A stretch of DNA of 64,000 bases from Alkalilacustris brevis (GCF_003350345.1 NZ_QNVJ01000047.1:1-64000), one strand, 5' to 3'. Positions 25,031-33,779 are shown, numbered from the stretch's first letter. The notes: a model not told the origin generated them from the sequence alone. A program made the numbers and translations.

Positions 25031-25654
25031 ATGACCCGTGCCCATCTTCCCGGCATCATTGCCATGGCCGCCATCGTGCTGGCCTCGAATATCCTTGTGC
25101 AGTTCCTGTTCGGCCAGTGGCTGACCTGGGGCGCCTTTACCTATCCGCTTGCCTTTCTGGTCAACGACCTGATGAACCGCCTCTATGGCCCTGCCGCCGC
25201 GCGCAAGGTGGTCTGGGTCGGGTTTGCCACCGGAGTCGCCTGTTCGCTGATCGGCACCCAGATCGTGGGCGAGTATGGCCCGCTGGTCACGCTGCGCATC
25301 GCCATGGGGTCGGGCATCGCCTTCCTGACTGCGCAACTGCTCGACGTGGCGATTTTCGACCGGCTGCGCGAAGGGCGCTGGTGGCGCGCGCCTCTGGCCT
25401 CGACGCTGGTGGGCTCAAGTGTCGACACGGCGCTGTTCTTCACCATTGCCTTCTCGGCCACGCTGACCTTCCTTGAGCCGGGCAACGATGTCTCCTGGGC
25501 GGGCGAGGTTCTGCCGCTTCTGGGTTTTGGCCCCGAGGTGCCGCTCTGGGTCAGCCTGGCCATCGCCGACTGGGGCGTGAAACTGACGCTCGCGCTGATC
25601 GCGCTTGTGCCATTCCGGATTATCGTGAGGCGAATGACGCAACAGGTCGCATAA
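25031..25654 (+). CDS. yhhQ: Queuosine precursor transporter
   Basis: Vitamin-transporter-like membrane protein of the YhhQ (COG1738) family that takes up preQ0/preQ1 for queuosine modification of tRNA. 207 residues with about six hydrophobic helices and the family pattern LTWGAFTYPLAFLVNDLMNRLYG. Consistent with the preQ1-type structure in its leader, which would shut off translation when precursor is sufficient. Start ATG is eight bases after CGGA. It ends just before a separate TTGACA promoter on the same strand. Confidence 0.93.
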   Translation: MTRAHLPGIIAMAAIVLASNILVQFLFGQWLTWGAFTYPLAFLVNDLMNRLYGPAAARKVVWVGFATGVACSLIGTQIVGEYGPLVTLRIAMGSGIAFLTAQLLDVAIFDRLREGRWWRAPLASTLVGSSVDTALFFTIAFSATLTFLEPGNDVSWAGEVLPLLGFGPEVPLWVSLAIADWGVKLTLALIALVPFRIIVRRMTQQVA

Positions 25655-25660
25655 TTTGTT

Positions 25661-25698
25661 TTGACAAACACAAAATCTGTGCCACCATTCTAAACAAC
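25661..25698 (+). promoter_or_regulatory. Probable sigma-70 promoter of the small-RNA/leader locus
   Basis: A perfect -35 hexamer TTGACA (25661-25666) starts seven bases after the yhhQ stop, in a locally AT-rich stretch. The -10 is less clear: candidates ACCATT or CATTCT lie 17 to 19 bases downstream. It would drive the short transcript that ends at the terminator near 25883. Confidence 0.55.
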
Positions 25699-25724
25699 AG
25701 CAACCAGTGAAAGGAGGTGGTCCA

Positions 25725-25781
25725 GTGTCGAGAGTGATGTTGGAGAGAGGTGTCGGGACAGTCGAAAGGTATGCCGCCTGA
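25725..25781 (+). CDS. Predicted 18-residue leader peptide or microprotein
   Basis: GTG-started reading frame encoding MSRVMLERGVGTVERYAA, then TGA. It is too short for similarity to mean much, but it sits exactly where the extended Shine-Dalgarno AAAGGAGGTGG would initiate it. The peptide has no run of identical regulatory codons of the kind seen in classical amino-acid attenuators. It may be a regulatory leader whose translation controls the fold of the surrounding RNA, or a true microprotein. Not recognised with certainty. Confidence 0.4.
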   Translation: MSRVMLERGVGTVERYAA

Positions 25782-25851
25782 GGGCAGCCCCGAAGGGCGC
25801 ATTTTCCGGCTGGGTCCAGCCCTAACTGACCCATCTCCTTGAATACTCGTG

Positions 25852-25883
25852 AGGGCCGTCCTGCATGTTCAGGGCGGCCCTTT
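25852..25883 (+). terminator. Intrinsic terminator of the leader locus
   Basis: A 12-bp stem, AGGGCCGTCCTG (25852-25863) with CAGGGCGGCCCT (25870-25881) containing one G-U pair, closes a six-base loop and is followed by TTT. It lies about 125 bases before arfB, so it would either end a separate small RNA or attenuate read-through into arfB. Confidence 0.75.
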
Positions 25884-26007
25884 CGTATCGGGGCGTATGA
25901 AGAAGCCGCCGGGCGCGGCAGGTTTGCGGCGCGGTCGTTTGATGGGGCGGCTTGCCATGTTGCGCCGGCCGTTTCCATCCGGGCGGATCGTGCCGTAAAG
26001 TGTTTCC

Positions 26008-26433
26008 ATGCTGCAGATCAATGACGACATCACCATCGCCGATTGGGAGATCACCGAGCAGTTCGTGCGGTCCTCGGGGCCGGGCGGGCAGAACGTGAAC
26101 AAGGTCGCCTCGGCGGTCGAGTTGCGCTTCGAGGCCGCGCGCAGCCCGAACCTGAGCGCGCCGGTCAAATCCCGGCTGCGCCGGATCGCAGGGCGGCGCT
26201 GGACCCTTGAGGGCGCCATCGTGATCCGGGCCGAGGACACACGCAGCCAGGCCCGCAACCGCGAGATCGCGCGCGAACGGCTGGTGCAGATGATCCGCGC
26301 CGCGTTGGAGCGCCCGCGCCGGCGCATTCCCACGCGGCCCGGTCTTGCGGCCAAGCGCCGCCGTGTCGAATCCAAGGTCCAGCGCGGCAAGGTCAAGACG
26401 CTGCGCGGAAAGGTGACAGGAGAGGAACCATGA
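26008..26433 (+). CDS. arfB: Alternative ribosome-rescue factor ArfB (peptidyl-tRNA hydrolase YaeJ)
   Basis: Releases peptides from ribosomes stalled on mRNAs lacking a stop codon. The 141 residues include the catalytic GGQ loop (GPGGQNVNK, Gln 28) found in class I release factors and lack codon-recognition domains. The chain ends in a basic tail (AAKRRRVESKVQRGKVKTLRGK, given here only to show its Lys/Arg density) that would insert into the empty mRNA channel. Length matches YaeJ. Upstream lies the structured leader RNA, which may regulate it. SmpB, of the other rescue pathway, is encoded elsewhere in this window. Confidence 0.95.
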   Translation: MLQINDDITIADWEITEQFVRSSGPGGQNVNKVASAVELRFEAARSPNLSAPVKSRLRRIAGRRWTLEGAIVIRAEDTRSQARNREIARERLVQMIRAALERPRRRIPTRPGLAAKRRRVESKVQRGKVKTLRGKVTGEEP

Positions 26434-26488
26434 TCCGTCGCCCCGCCGCATTCGCCGGCGCGCGCTACCATGATGATGAATCAGGCCC

Positions 26489-26519
26489 GCAGGCGGTCGG
26501 CATTCGGTCGACCGCCTGC
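26489..26519. other. Hairpin between arfB and the NUDIX gene
   Basis: A perfect 11-bp stem, GCAGGCGGTCG (26489-26499) with CGACCGCCTGC (26509-26519), around a nine-base loop in the 112-base gap. No T-tract follows. It could be a weak terminator or transcript-stabilising end for arfB. Confidence 0.6.
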
Positions 26520-26545
26520 CGCCGTCTGCCTGAGGTGTTCAGGCC

Positions 26546-27010
26546 GTGCCCATGCTGACATCACGGCTTGCCGCGGCCCTGAAGCATTATGTCGCGCCGC
26601 TCTTGCGGCGCCCGTCAGAATTGCAGGTGGCGGCGCTTTGCATCCGTATGCGCGACGGCCGCCGCGAGGTGCTTCTGATCACCAGTCGCGGATCGGGGCG
26701 CTGGATCTTGCCCAAGGGCTGGCCCATGGCGGGCAAGACCCTTGCCGAGGCCGCCGCCGAGGAAGCCTGGGAAGAGGCGGGTGTGCGCGGCCGGGTCGAG
26801 GCCAGCGCGCTGGGCGGCTACAGCGCACGCAAGTTCGGCCCGGGCGGGTTGGGCCGACAGTCAAAGGTGTATGTCTTTCGCCTTGAGGTCGCGCGCCAGG
26901 AAGACGATTATCCAGAGGCCGGCCAGCGCAAGCGCAAATGGGTCACACCCAAGCGCGCGGCCGGGATGGTCCGCGAAGCCGGGCTGCGGCAATTGTTGTT
27001 GAAGCTGTGA
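26546..27010 (+). CDS. NUDIX hydrolase, DIPP-like
   Basis: Hydrolyses a nucleoside diphosphate linked to another moiety. The 154-residue protein contains the Nudix box in the form GWPMAGKTLAEAAAEEAWEE then AG, in which the usual first Arg of REUXEE is Glu; the metal-binding EE pair is kept. RGSGRWILPKGWP before the box resembles diadenosine/diphosphoinositol polyphosphate hydrolases. Start is GTG 26546 or ATG 26552; no strong Shine-Dalgarno separates them. Substrate not determinable. Confidence 0.85.
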   Translation: MPMLTSRLAAALKHYVAPLLRRPSELQVAALCIRMRDGRREVLLITSRGSGRWILPKGWPMAGKTLAEAAAEEAWEEAGVRGRVEASALGGYSARKFGPGGLGRQSKVYVFRLEVARQEDDYPEAGQRKRKWVTPKRAAGMVREAGLRQLLLKL

Positions 27011-27088
27011 TGCAACAGCGCATCGTGAGCCGCTCGCCTGGCCCGGATACGGTTGCCTCGGCGCGCGATCATCGGTATTGCGGCCACC

Positions 27089-27106
27089 ATGACAGTATTG
27101 TGACGG
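27089..27106 (-). promoter_or_regulatory. Possible Pho box upstream of the phosphate transporter
   Basis: On the minus strand this reads CCGTCAC-AATA-CTGTCAT: two seven-base units with 11-base periodicity, the second a perfect PhoB half-site and the first differing at two positions. It lies 56 bases before pit. The orientation is opposite to the usual one for the downstream gene, so the call is tentative. Confidence 0.3.
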
Positions 27107-27161
27107 CCTTGGCCCGCATTGCCGCGCCAGTCATCGCCAGCAGGAAACGGACACCCTCCCC

Positions 27162-28637
27162 GTGAAACGCAAGCCCTCTGCGCCGCAATCGATCAAGACT
27201 CTCGATAAAGACCTGGGCCGTATCGGCACTCTTGAACTGGCGACACAAACCGTATCGCGGCCACTGATCGCGCCGGGCATCGCCCTTGCTTTCATGGTGC
27301 TGGTGGGGATCGGGGCGTCAGTCTTCACCGGGGGGCAGCCCATGGGGCTGGTCGTGGTGGCGGCTTCGGTGTTCGGGGCCTACATGGCGCTCAATATCGG
27401 TGCCAACGATGTGGCCAACAACATGGGGCCTGCGGTGGGCGCGCGAGCGCTGACGCTGGGCGGTGCGCTGATCATCGCGGCGGTATGCGAAACCGCCGGC
27501 GCGCTCTTGGCGGGGGGCGATGTGGTTGGCACCGTCTCGCGCGGGATCATCGCCCCCGAAAGCGTGGCCGAGCCGCAGATATTCATCTGGGCGATGATGG
27601 CGGCGCTGATTTCGGCCGCGCTGTGGATCAACCTGGCCACGATCATCGGCGCGCCGGTCTCGACGACGCATTCGGTGGTTGGTGGCGTGATGGGGGCGGG
27701 GATCGCCTCGGCCGGGTTTGCCGCCGTCAACTGGCCGGTGATGGGGGCGATCGCGGCAAGCTGGGTGATTTCGCCGATCATGGGCGGGGTGATCGCGGCG
27801 GCGTTTCTGGCCTTCATCAACGCGCGCATCATCTATGTGCCCGACAAGATCGCCGCGGCGCGTGTCTGGGTGCCGGTTCTGATCGGGGTGATGGCGGGCA
27901 CCTTTACCGTCTATATGGGCATCAAGGGGATCACGCGCATCTACAAGCCGGGTCTGGGCCTTTCGATGCTGGCAGGGATTGTCGCGGCCGTCTTGATCTG
28001 GTGGATCATGCGCCCCGTCATCCGCCATCAGTCCGAGGGGCTGGAAAACCGAAACAAGTCGCTCAAGACGCTGTTCTCGATCCCGCTGGTTTTCTCGGCG
28101 GCGCTGCTGTCCTTTGCACATGGCGCCAATGACGTGGCCAATGCGGTGGGGCCGCTGGCCGCCATCGTTCATGCGGTGGGCGAGGGCGGCGCAAGCGATG
28201 CGGCAGTCGAGATCCCGATTTGGGTGATGCTGATCGGTGCGGTGGGGCTTTCGGTGGGGCTTATCCTGTTCGGCCCCAAGCTGATCCGCATGGTGGGTAG
28301 CGAAATTACCAAGCTCAACGCCATGCGCGCCTGGTGCGTCGCACTGGCGGCTGCGATCACGGTGATCATCGCCTCGTGGCTGGGCCTGCCGGTGAGTTCG
28401 ACGCATATCGCGATTGGCGGTATTTTCGGCGTGGGCTTCTTTCGCGAATGGTATGCCGAGAATGTCCTGCGCAAGGAACGCAACAACGGCACACTCCCGC
28501 CCGAAGAGCGTATTCGCCGCAAGCTGGTCCGGCGCTCGCATTTCCTGACGATCATCGCGGCATGGGTCATTACCGTTCCGGCGGCGGCGCTGCTGTCGGC
28601 CGGCGTGTTCCGGCTGCTCAACCTGATTACGCTGTAG
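27162..28637 (+). CDS. pit: Inorganic phosphate transporter, PiT family
   Basis: Cation-coupled low-affinity phosphate (metal-phosphate) transporter in the inner membrane. The 491 residues have the duplicated PiT signature: NIGANDVANNMGPAVGARALT-type repeat near residue 80 and AHGANDVANAVGPLA near 320, within about eleven helices. The GTG start at 27162 follows CAGGAAACGG at a rather long distance. The N-terminal 40 residues are hydrophilic, longer than E. coli PitA. It ends facing pncB across a gap that holds intergenic repeat copy B. Confidence 0.93.
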   Translation: MKRKPSAPQSIKTLDKDLGRIGTLELATQTVSRPLIAPGIALAFMVLVGIGASVFTGGQPMGLVVVAASVFGAYMALNIGANDVANNMGPAVGARALTLGGALIIAAVCETAGALLAGGDVVGTVSRGIIAPESVAEPQIFIWAMMAALISAALWINLATIIGAPVSTTHSVVGGVMGAGIASAGFAAVNWPVMGAIAASWVISPIMGGVIAAAFLAFINARIIYVPDKIAAARVWVPVLIGVMAGTFTVYMGIKGITRIYKPGLGLSMLAGIVAAVLIWWIMRPVIRHQSEGLENRNKSLKTLFSIPLVFSAALLSFAHGANDVANAVGPLAAIVHAVGEGGASDAAVEIPIWVMLIGAVGLSVGLILFGPKLIRMVGSEITKLNAMRAWCVALAAAITVIIASWLGLPVSSTHIAIGGIFGVGFFREWYAENVLRKERNNGTLPPEERIRRKLVRRSHFLTIIAAWVITVPAAALLSAGVFRLLNLITL

Positions 28638-28696
28638 GGGGCGGTGCCGGGGCCGGACGCGGAATCAAGGGCCGCAGGGCCGCGCGCGATCGCCCA

Positions 28697-28828
28697 GGCC
28701 GCCCCTCCGGCCTGGCGATTTGGTAAACGCAGGCGCGTCGCGCAAGCTCATCCGGACTTTGCCGGCATAAAGCGCGATCATTCTGCCGCGAGGCTCGCCA
28801 GCCTGCGGCCTGTCGCCGTCGGGTTTCA
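28697..28828. repeat. Intergenic repeat copy B
   Basis: Diverged relative of 11583-11713, in the 239-base gap between the convergent pit and pncB genes. It starts with a strong hairpin, CCAGGCCG/CGGCCTGG (about 28694-28716), then GCGATTTGG, GCAGGCGC, a CATAAAGCG segment and CCTGCGGCCTG. The bases just before it (AAGGGCCGCAGGGCCGCG, from about 28668) are also echoed at about 48458 as AAAGGCCGCAGGGCCGCG. No ORF is present. Confidence 0.6.
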
Positions 28829-28876
28829 TTGTTCGGGGTGCATAGGCCCGGTGTCTTGATGGTGGCGGGCGCCGTC

Positions 28877-30169
28877 TCAGACGATCACGTCCAGCGCCTC
28901 CTGCGCGCCCACCCCGAAAACCCGGCGGTAGCGTTTGATTTCCTCGGCAGGCCCCATCGCCTTGTTCGGGTTGTCCGACAGTTTGACCGTGGGGCGCCCG
29001 TTGGCCGCCGCGGCCTTGCAGACCAGGCTGAAAGGCGCGAGGGCGTCGCCCGGCACCAGCCCCCGGAAATCATTGGTCAGGAGCGTGCCCCAGCCGAAGC
29101 TGACCTTGACGCGCCCGGAAAACTGCTTGTGGAGTTCCTCGATCTTGCCGGCATCCAGCCCGTCGGAAAAGATGATCAGCTTTTCGCGCGGGTCTTCGCC
29201 ATGTGATTTCCACCAGTCGATGGCAATCTCGGCGCCTTTTGCCGGATCACCCGAGTCGACGCGGATGCCCGTCCAGCCAGCCAGCCAGCCAGGCGCGTGC
29301 GCCAGGAAGGATTCCGTGCCAAATGTGTCCGGCAGGATCACCCGCAGATTGCCTTCGTGTTCCTCGTGCCAGTCGGCAAGTACCTTGTAGGGGGCCTCGG
29401 CCAGCTCCTCGTCCGTGTCGGCAAGGGCCGCGTAGACCATCGGCAGCTCATGGGCATTGGTGCCGATGGCCTCGACCTCGCGGCGCATGGCGATCAGACA
29501 GTTGGATGTGCCGATGAACTTGTCGCCCATCGCCTCCATCAGCGCCTGCACGCACCAGTCCTGCCACAGGAACGAATGCCGCCGCCTTGTGCCGAAATCG
29601 GCCAGTTTCAGGCCAGCCAGATCACGCAGCGGCGCGAGCTTTTCCCAGACCCGGGTCATCGCGCGGGCATAGAGCACCTGCAGTTCGAACCGGCCCATGC
29701 TGTTGAGCACCGCGCGCGAGCGCAGTTCCATCAACACCGCGAGCGCGGGAATCTCCCACAGCATGACCTCGGGCCAGGGACCCTCGAATGTCAGCTCATA
29801 CTGATCGCCACGGCGTTCCAGGTGATAGGGTGGTAGGCGCAGGTTCTCGAACCATTCCATGAATTCGGGGCGGAACATCTGCCGCTTGCCGTAAAAGGTA
29901 TTGCCGCGCAGGAAGGTCGACTCGCCCCGGCTGAGCGACAGCGTGCGGATATGGTCGAGCTGTTCGCGCAGCTCGCCCTCATCCACCAGATCGGCCAGCG
30001 GCACATGCGTGCTGCGGTTGATCAGGCGAAAGGTCACCACCGTATCCGGATGGTTGCGGAACACCGACTGACACATCAGCAGCTTGTAGAAATCGGTGTC
30101 TATCAGCGACCGAACGATCGGGTCGATCTTCCATTTGTGGTTATAGACCCGTGTGGCGATATCGACCAT
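28877..30169 (-). CDS. pncB: Nicotinate phosphoribosyltransferase
   Basis: Joins nicotinate to PRPP to give nicotinate mononucleotide in the NAD salvage pathway. The 430-residue protein contains SLIDTDFYKLLM near the N-terminus, GTSNCLIA and GTNAHE with the His that is phosphorylated during ATP-coupled catalysis, and VDSGDPAKGAEIA plus IIFSDGLD for phosphate binding. Length is normal. It directly follows pncA in the same direction (26-base gap), so nicotinamide is deamidated and then salvaged by one operon. A short CCAG tandem repeat (about 29275-29291) is within the coding frame. Confidence 0.96.
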   Translation of the reverse strand: MVDIATRVYNHKWKIDPIVRSLIDTDFYKLLMCQSVFRNHPDTVVTFRLINRSTHVPLADLVDEGELREQLDHIRTLSLSRGESTFLRGNTFYGKRQMFRPEFMEWFENLRLPPYHLERRGDQYELTFEGPWPEVMLWEIPALAVLMELRSRAVLNSMGRFELQVLYARAMTRVWEKLAPLRDLAGLKLADFGTRRRHSFLWQDWCVQALMEAMGDKFIGTSNCLIAMRREVEAIGTNAHELPMVYAALADTDEELAEAPYKVLADWHEEHEGNLRVILPDTFGTESFLAHAPGWLAGWTGIRVDSGDPAKGAEIAIDWWKSHGEDPREKLIIFSDGLDAGKIEELHKQFSGRVKVSFGWGTLLTNDFRGLVPGDALAPFSLVCKAAAANGRPTVKLSDNPNKAMGPAEEIKRYRRVFGVGAQEALDVIV

Positions 30170-30195
30170 TTCACGCCCCTTTGCCGCGCCTGTGT

Positions 30196-30804
30196 TCAGG
30201 CGCTGATTTCCACTCCGGCCGCGCGCATGGCGTGTCGCGCCGCGTCAAGCGATCCGTCCAGATCGATCCCGCGGCACAGGTCGTCACGCAGTGTGACGGC
30301 AAAGCCCAGCCGCGCGGCATCCAGTGCGGAATACTGCACGCAGAAATCCGTGGCCAGCCCCACCAGCGTGAGCCGCGTGACGCCCCGGCTGCGCAAATAC
30401 CCGTCAAGCCCGGTCGGGGTGGTCTGGTCGTTCTCGAAAAAGGCCGAATAGCTGTCGATGCCGGCGCGGAACCCCTTGCGGATGATCAACTGCCCCGCGT
30501 CGATCCGCAGGTCACGATGAAAGGTAGCGCCTTCGCTGCCCTGCACGCAATGGTCGGGCCAGAGAACCTGCGTGCCATAGGGCATTTCCACCGTCTCGAA
30601 CGGGGCCTTGCCCGCGTGCTGTGACGCGAACGAGGAGTGCCCGGCCGGGTGCCAGTCCTGGGTGAGGACGACACAGGTGAAATCGTCCATCAGCGCATTG
30701 ATGCCGGGCACGATGGCGTCGCCGTCCTCCACCGCCAGCGCGCCGCCGGGGCAGAAATCGTTCTGCATGTCGATCACGATCAGGGCTTCGTTATCCGGAT
30801 GCAT
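30196..30804 (-). CDS. pncA: Nicotinamidase
   Basis: Hydrolyses nicotinamide to nicotinate, feeding PncB. The 202 residues have the complete triad Asp 12 (VIDMQNDF), Lys 110 (IRKGF) and Cys 155 (ATDFCVQ), and the metal site Asp 50, His 52, His 56 (QDWHPAGHSSF). ATG at 30804 was chosen because homology starts at MHPDNEALIVIDMQ; the open frame continues 18 codons upstream. First gene of pncA-pncB, divergent from trhO. Confidence 0.96.
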   Translation of the reverse strand: MHPDNEALIVIDMQNDFCPGGALAVEDGDAIVPGINALMDDFTCVVLTQDWHPAGHSSFASQHAGKAPFETVEMPYGTQVLWPDHCVQGSEGATFHRDLRIDAGQLIIRKGFRAGIDSYSAFFENDQTTPTGLDGYLRSRGVTRLTLVGLATDFCVQYSALDAARLGFAVTLRDDLCRGIDLDGSLDAARHAMRAAGVEISA

Positions 30805-30909
30805 GGGCCTGTTCCTTGCGGTTTGCCTGCTTGTCCTCGGTAAGGGGCGGGCAGGCATAGGTCAACGCCGGGGCTTGCGCGCGCGCCGCATCGCGGCTTA
30901 GGAAGCGCC

Positions 30910-31815
30910 ATGTTCACGGTTGCCGCGCTTTATCATTTCGCAAGGCTCGACGACCCGGCCGCGCTGGCCGGACCGCTGCGTGCCTTGTGTGCGCAGGCGG
31001 GTGTGCGCGGCACGCTGCTGCTTGCGCGCGAAGGCGTCAATGGCACGATTGCCGGGCCGCGCGCCGGGGTCGATGCCGTGCTGGACCATATTCGTTCCTG
31101 GCCCGGCTGTGCGGCCCTTGAATGGAAGGAAAGCACTGCGCCGGAGTGGCCCTTTGGCCGCATGAAGGTGCGACTCAAGCGCGAGATCGTCACCATGGGC
31201 TGCCCCGAGGCCGACCCGACGCAGGCCGTGGGCCAGTATGTTGCGCCGCAGGACTGGAACGCGCTGATCTCTGCGCCCGATGTGGCGGTGATCGACACCC
31301 GCAACGCTTATGAGGTGGCGATCGGCAGCTTCGACGGCGCGGTTGATCCGGGCACCGAAAGCTTTCGCGATTTTCCCGCCTGGTGGGAGGCCAACCGCGA
31401 GCGTTTCCACAACAAGCGCATCGCCATGTTCTGCACTGGCGGTATCCGCTGCGAAAAGGCGACCAGCTATCTGATGGCGCAGGGGGTGGACGAGGTCTAT
31501 CACCTCAAGGGCGGTATCTTGCAGTATCTGGAAGACGTGCCCGAGTCCGAAAGCCAGTGGCAGGGGGAATGCTTCGTTTTTGACGGGCGCGTGGCGCTGG
31601 GCCACGGGCTGCGGCAAGGGCGGCATCAGCTATGCCACGCCTGCCGCCAGCCGCTTGCGCCCGAGGACCGCACGCACCCGCACTATGAGCCGGGCGTGTC
31701 CTGCCACCGCTGCCATGACCGTTTCACCGAGGCCGACCGCGCCCGTTTCCGCGAGCGTGAGCGACAGGTGCGTCTGGCCGAGGCCCGCGGCGAACGGCAC
31801 CTGGGAGCTGAATAG
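30910..31815 (+). CDS. trhO: tRNA uridine(34) hydroxylase (rhodanese-family YceA)
   Basis: Oxygen-dependent hydroxylation of tRNA uridine 34 at the 5 position. 301 residues: N-terminal ferredoxin-like acylphosphatase-type domain (about 1-95), then a rhodanese domain with the active loop [10 protein letters not shown] (Cys 175). The C-terminal Cys pairs (CHAC, CHRC) may bind zinc, as in longer family members. EGVNGTIAG near residue 41 is a family hallmark. Stands alone, divergent from pncA. Confidence 0.93.
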   Translation: MFTVAALYHFARLDDPAALAGPLRALCAQAGVRGTLLLAREGVNGTIAGPRAGVDAVLDHIRSWPGCAALEWKESTAPEWPFGRMKVRLKREIVTMGCPEADPTQAVGQYVAPQDWNALISAPDVAVIDTRNAYEVAIGSFDGAVDPGTESFRDFPAWWEANRERFHNKRIAMFCTGGIRCEKATSYLMAQGVDEVYHLKGGILQYLEDVPESESQWQGECFVFDGRVALGHGLRQGRHQLCHACRQPLAPEDRTHPHYEPGVSCHRCHDRFTEADRARFRERERQVRLAEARGERHLGAE

Positions 31816-31828
31816 GGCGACACTCGGA

Positions 31829-33553
31829 TCAGCCCTGGGTCTCCAGCAGAAGCAACACCGCCTGCCAGAAATCCGCATCACCGCCGGGAGCCTGGCCTGC
31901 GCGGTCGCGCGCGGTGGCAACGGCCTCGTCACCATGCAGGCGCAGCAGGTCTTCGACCACGCGCAATTCCTCAAGCCCGCAACCATCGTCGCGCAGCAGC
32001 CATAGCGAGGCCGCCTCGCCGGGCAGGGTGCTGCAGCGCTCGGGCGGCGGCCGGTTCAACCGCACCATGCCCAAGATATCGGCCAGCACCGGCGGGGCCA
32101 TCCCGAAATAGCTGTGCCCCAGCATGTCCGCCTGCATGCCGCTGGCGTCGATCGTGTCGAGCCCGGCCAGACCAAGCGGGGCGCCCGCCATGTCGCCCGC
32201 GCGCGGGCGACCGTTCACCCGCTGCGAGGCCATGAGCGCCCGATCCCCCGATGAGGCATAGAGCGTCACGCGCTCGGCGCGGTCACGCAGGATGGGCAGG
32301 CGCACCTGCAATTCGCTCTGGTCGACATCGGGCGCGCCGAGGATCAACTGCCCGATCCGGCGGTCGGGGTGGTCGCGCAGGAAGATCTCGAGCGCCTCCA
32401 GCAGGTATCGGTTGCCCATCGAATGGGCGATGATGTGAAGCTGCCCCTCGCCCCGTGTTGCCAGTTCCAGAAACTCGACCAGCGCCGGGCGGCTGGCGAA
32501 CACCCCGTTGGCGTCGGTCAGATACCCCAGGACGGTGCCCTGCGACGGCCAGGAGAAATACATTGGAGTGCCGCGAAATTCGAGGTCGAAGGCCAGTTGC
32601 GCGGCACGCAGCGCGCCGGCTTCGAAACTGACGTTGAACCCGTGCACGAAAAGCAGCCTGTCCTCGGCGCCGCAGCAGCCGGCGGCGAAGGCGTCGCGCG
32701 TCAGCACCTCGAGCTCGGCAAGCACGACATGCGATCGCGGGTCAGGCCGTCCGGTGAAGGACCAGGCGGCCGGGCGCTCTATCACCCCGGTGCGGTGGCC
32801 GGGCGGGATGGTCACGACCAGCCGGCCTGTCTCCAGCGGCCCCACATCGCTGCCATAGGCCCGCGCTGGGTCGGCCGCGCCGGTCGCGGCGCGGCTGGTG
32901 CCATACCAGACGGTCACGGCGTGCGGGTCGTCGGGCGTGGGCAGGCTGCGCGGCTGGGCTGACAGGCGCGCGCGTTCTTCTGCGATCAGCGGCGGTGCGG
33001 TCAGGCCGTTTTCAGCGGCCAGCGCGGCCAGTGCATCAAGCTCGGCGCCCAGCGCGGGGCTGTAATCGCCCAGCCGTGCGCGCACGGATTTGTAGCGCAT
33101 TTCGGCCCGGGCCATTGCGCGCGCGGCATCGCCCAAAGCCAGATGCGCGGCTATCTCAAGCGCCATGGCCTGGGTATGTCGGGCGTCTTGAGGGGGAAGT
33201 CGCGCGGCCACATTCTGCAGACACGCCAGCGCCTGCGCGGGATGCCCGGCTCCAAGCGCCGCTTCGGCCAGCGCCAGCCGCAGATCTGCGGTATCCGACA
33301 TGGCCAGAACATGCTCGGCCAGCGCGAAGGCCGATTCGGGGGCCTCCGGTAACAGGGCAAGGAAACGGTCAAAGGCGAGAAATGCCTCTCCGGGGGGCAG
33401 CGCTGCTGTGCTGTGCGGTTCCGCAGACAGCGGCAGGGTCGGCGACTGGGCATGGGTCGCCTGTGGTGAGGCAAGGGAGGCTGCCATCGCAACGAGGGCT
33501 GTGGCGGCCCGCTTCCCGAGCGCCTTTCTGCAAAAAGCGTGAAAGCCGATCAT
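31829..33553 (-). CDS. Secreted alpha/beta hydrolase, DUF900 family
   Basis: 574-residue exported protein of unknown substrate. It has a signal peptide (MIGFHAFCRKALGKRAAT start, hydrophobic core, probable THA-QS cleavage near 36) and an alpha-helical region rich in Ala/Leu (about 50-190) resembling helical repeats. The DUF900 hydrolase domain follows (about 215-480) with VWYGTSR, LLFVHGFNVSF (oxyanion region) and the nucleophile motif IAHSMGN. ATG 33553 was chosen over an upstream start 28 codons earlier because the signal peptide begins there. Lipase- or esterase-like activity is likely but unproven. It converges on trhO. Confidence 0.85.
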   Translation of the reverse strand: MIGFHAFCRKALGKRAATALVAMAASLASPQATHAQSPTLPLSAEPHSTAALPPGEAFLAFDRFLALLPEAPESAFALAEHVLAMSDTADLRLALAEAALGAGHPAQALACLQNVAARLPPQDARHTQAMALEIAAHLALGDAARAMARAEMRYKSVRARLGDYSPALGAELDALAALAAENGLTAPPLIAEERARLSAQPRSLPTPDDPHAVTVWYGTSRAATGAADPARAYGSDVGPLETGRLVVTIPPGHRTGVIERPAAWSFTGRPDPRSHVVLAELEVLTRDAFAAGCCGAEDRLLFVHGFNVSFEAGALRAAQLAFDLEFRGTPMYFSWPSQGTVLGYLTDANGVFASRPALVEFLELATRGEGQLHIIAHSMGNRYLLEALEIFLRDHPDRRIGQLILGAPDVDQSELQVRLPILRDRAERVTLYASSGDRALMASQRVNGRPRAGDMAGAPLGLAGLDTIDASGMQADMLGHSYFGMAPPVLADILGMVRLNRPPPERCSTLPGEAASLWLLRDDGCGLEELRVVEDLLRLHGDEAVATARDRAGQAPGGDADFWQAVLLLLETQG

Positions 33554-33779
33554 GCGCGTTTCTCTCGTTCGTTGACAGCCATGCGCTGTACCGGCGCCCT
33601 GATACGCCGCAGCATCCGGAAGGATTGCGCGGCTCATGCCGCCTCGTCAAGCGCGCCCTTTGCGACGCGGAACGCTGCGGCAAATGCCGATGGACAGGCC
33701 TCGGTGGCTGGCCTAGGCTCAGGCCGTGCGCAGGAATTCGCCAAGAACGACAAGGCGTAGAGCAAGGAGCAAGACAAAC

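Larger units (their letters stand above)
25690..25885 (+). ncRNA. Structured short transcript with self-complementary Shine-Dalgarno
   Basis: The 353-base gap 25655-26007 between yhhQ and arfB appears to encode a discrete RNA of about 190 bases, bounded by a TTGACA promoter and an intrinsic terminator. It carries AAAGGAGGTGGTCCA (25710-25724), nearly the full complement of the 16S rRNA 3' end, followed by an 18-codon ORF. Further down, CCATCTCCTT (25831-25840) can pair with AAGGAGGTGG (25711-25720) over ten base pairs including one G-U. It could therefore act as an internal anti-SD. Additional hairpins such as GGCTGG/CCAGCC occur between. Ends are estimated. Function unknown. Confidence 0.5.

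Noticed and set aside
29275-29291. CCAG tandem repeat in pncB as a phase-variation tract
   Set aside because: Only about four units, part of a conserved Trp/Leu/Ala/Gly stretch; too short to expect frequent slippage.
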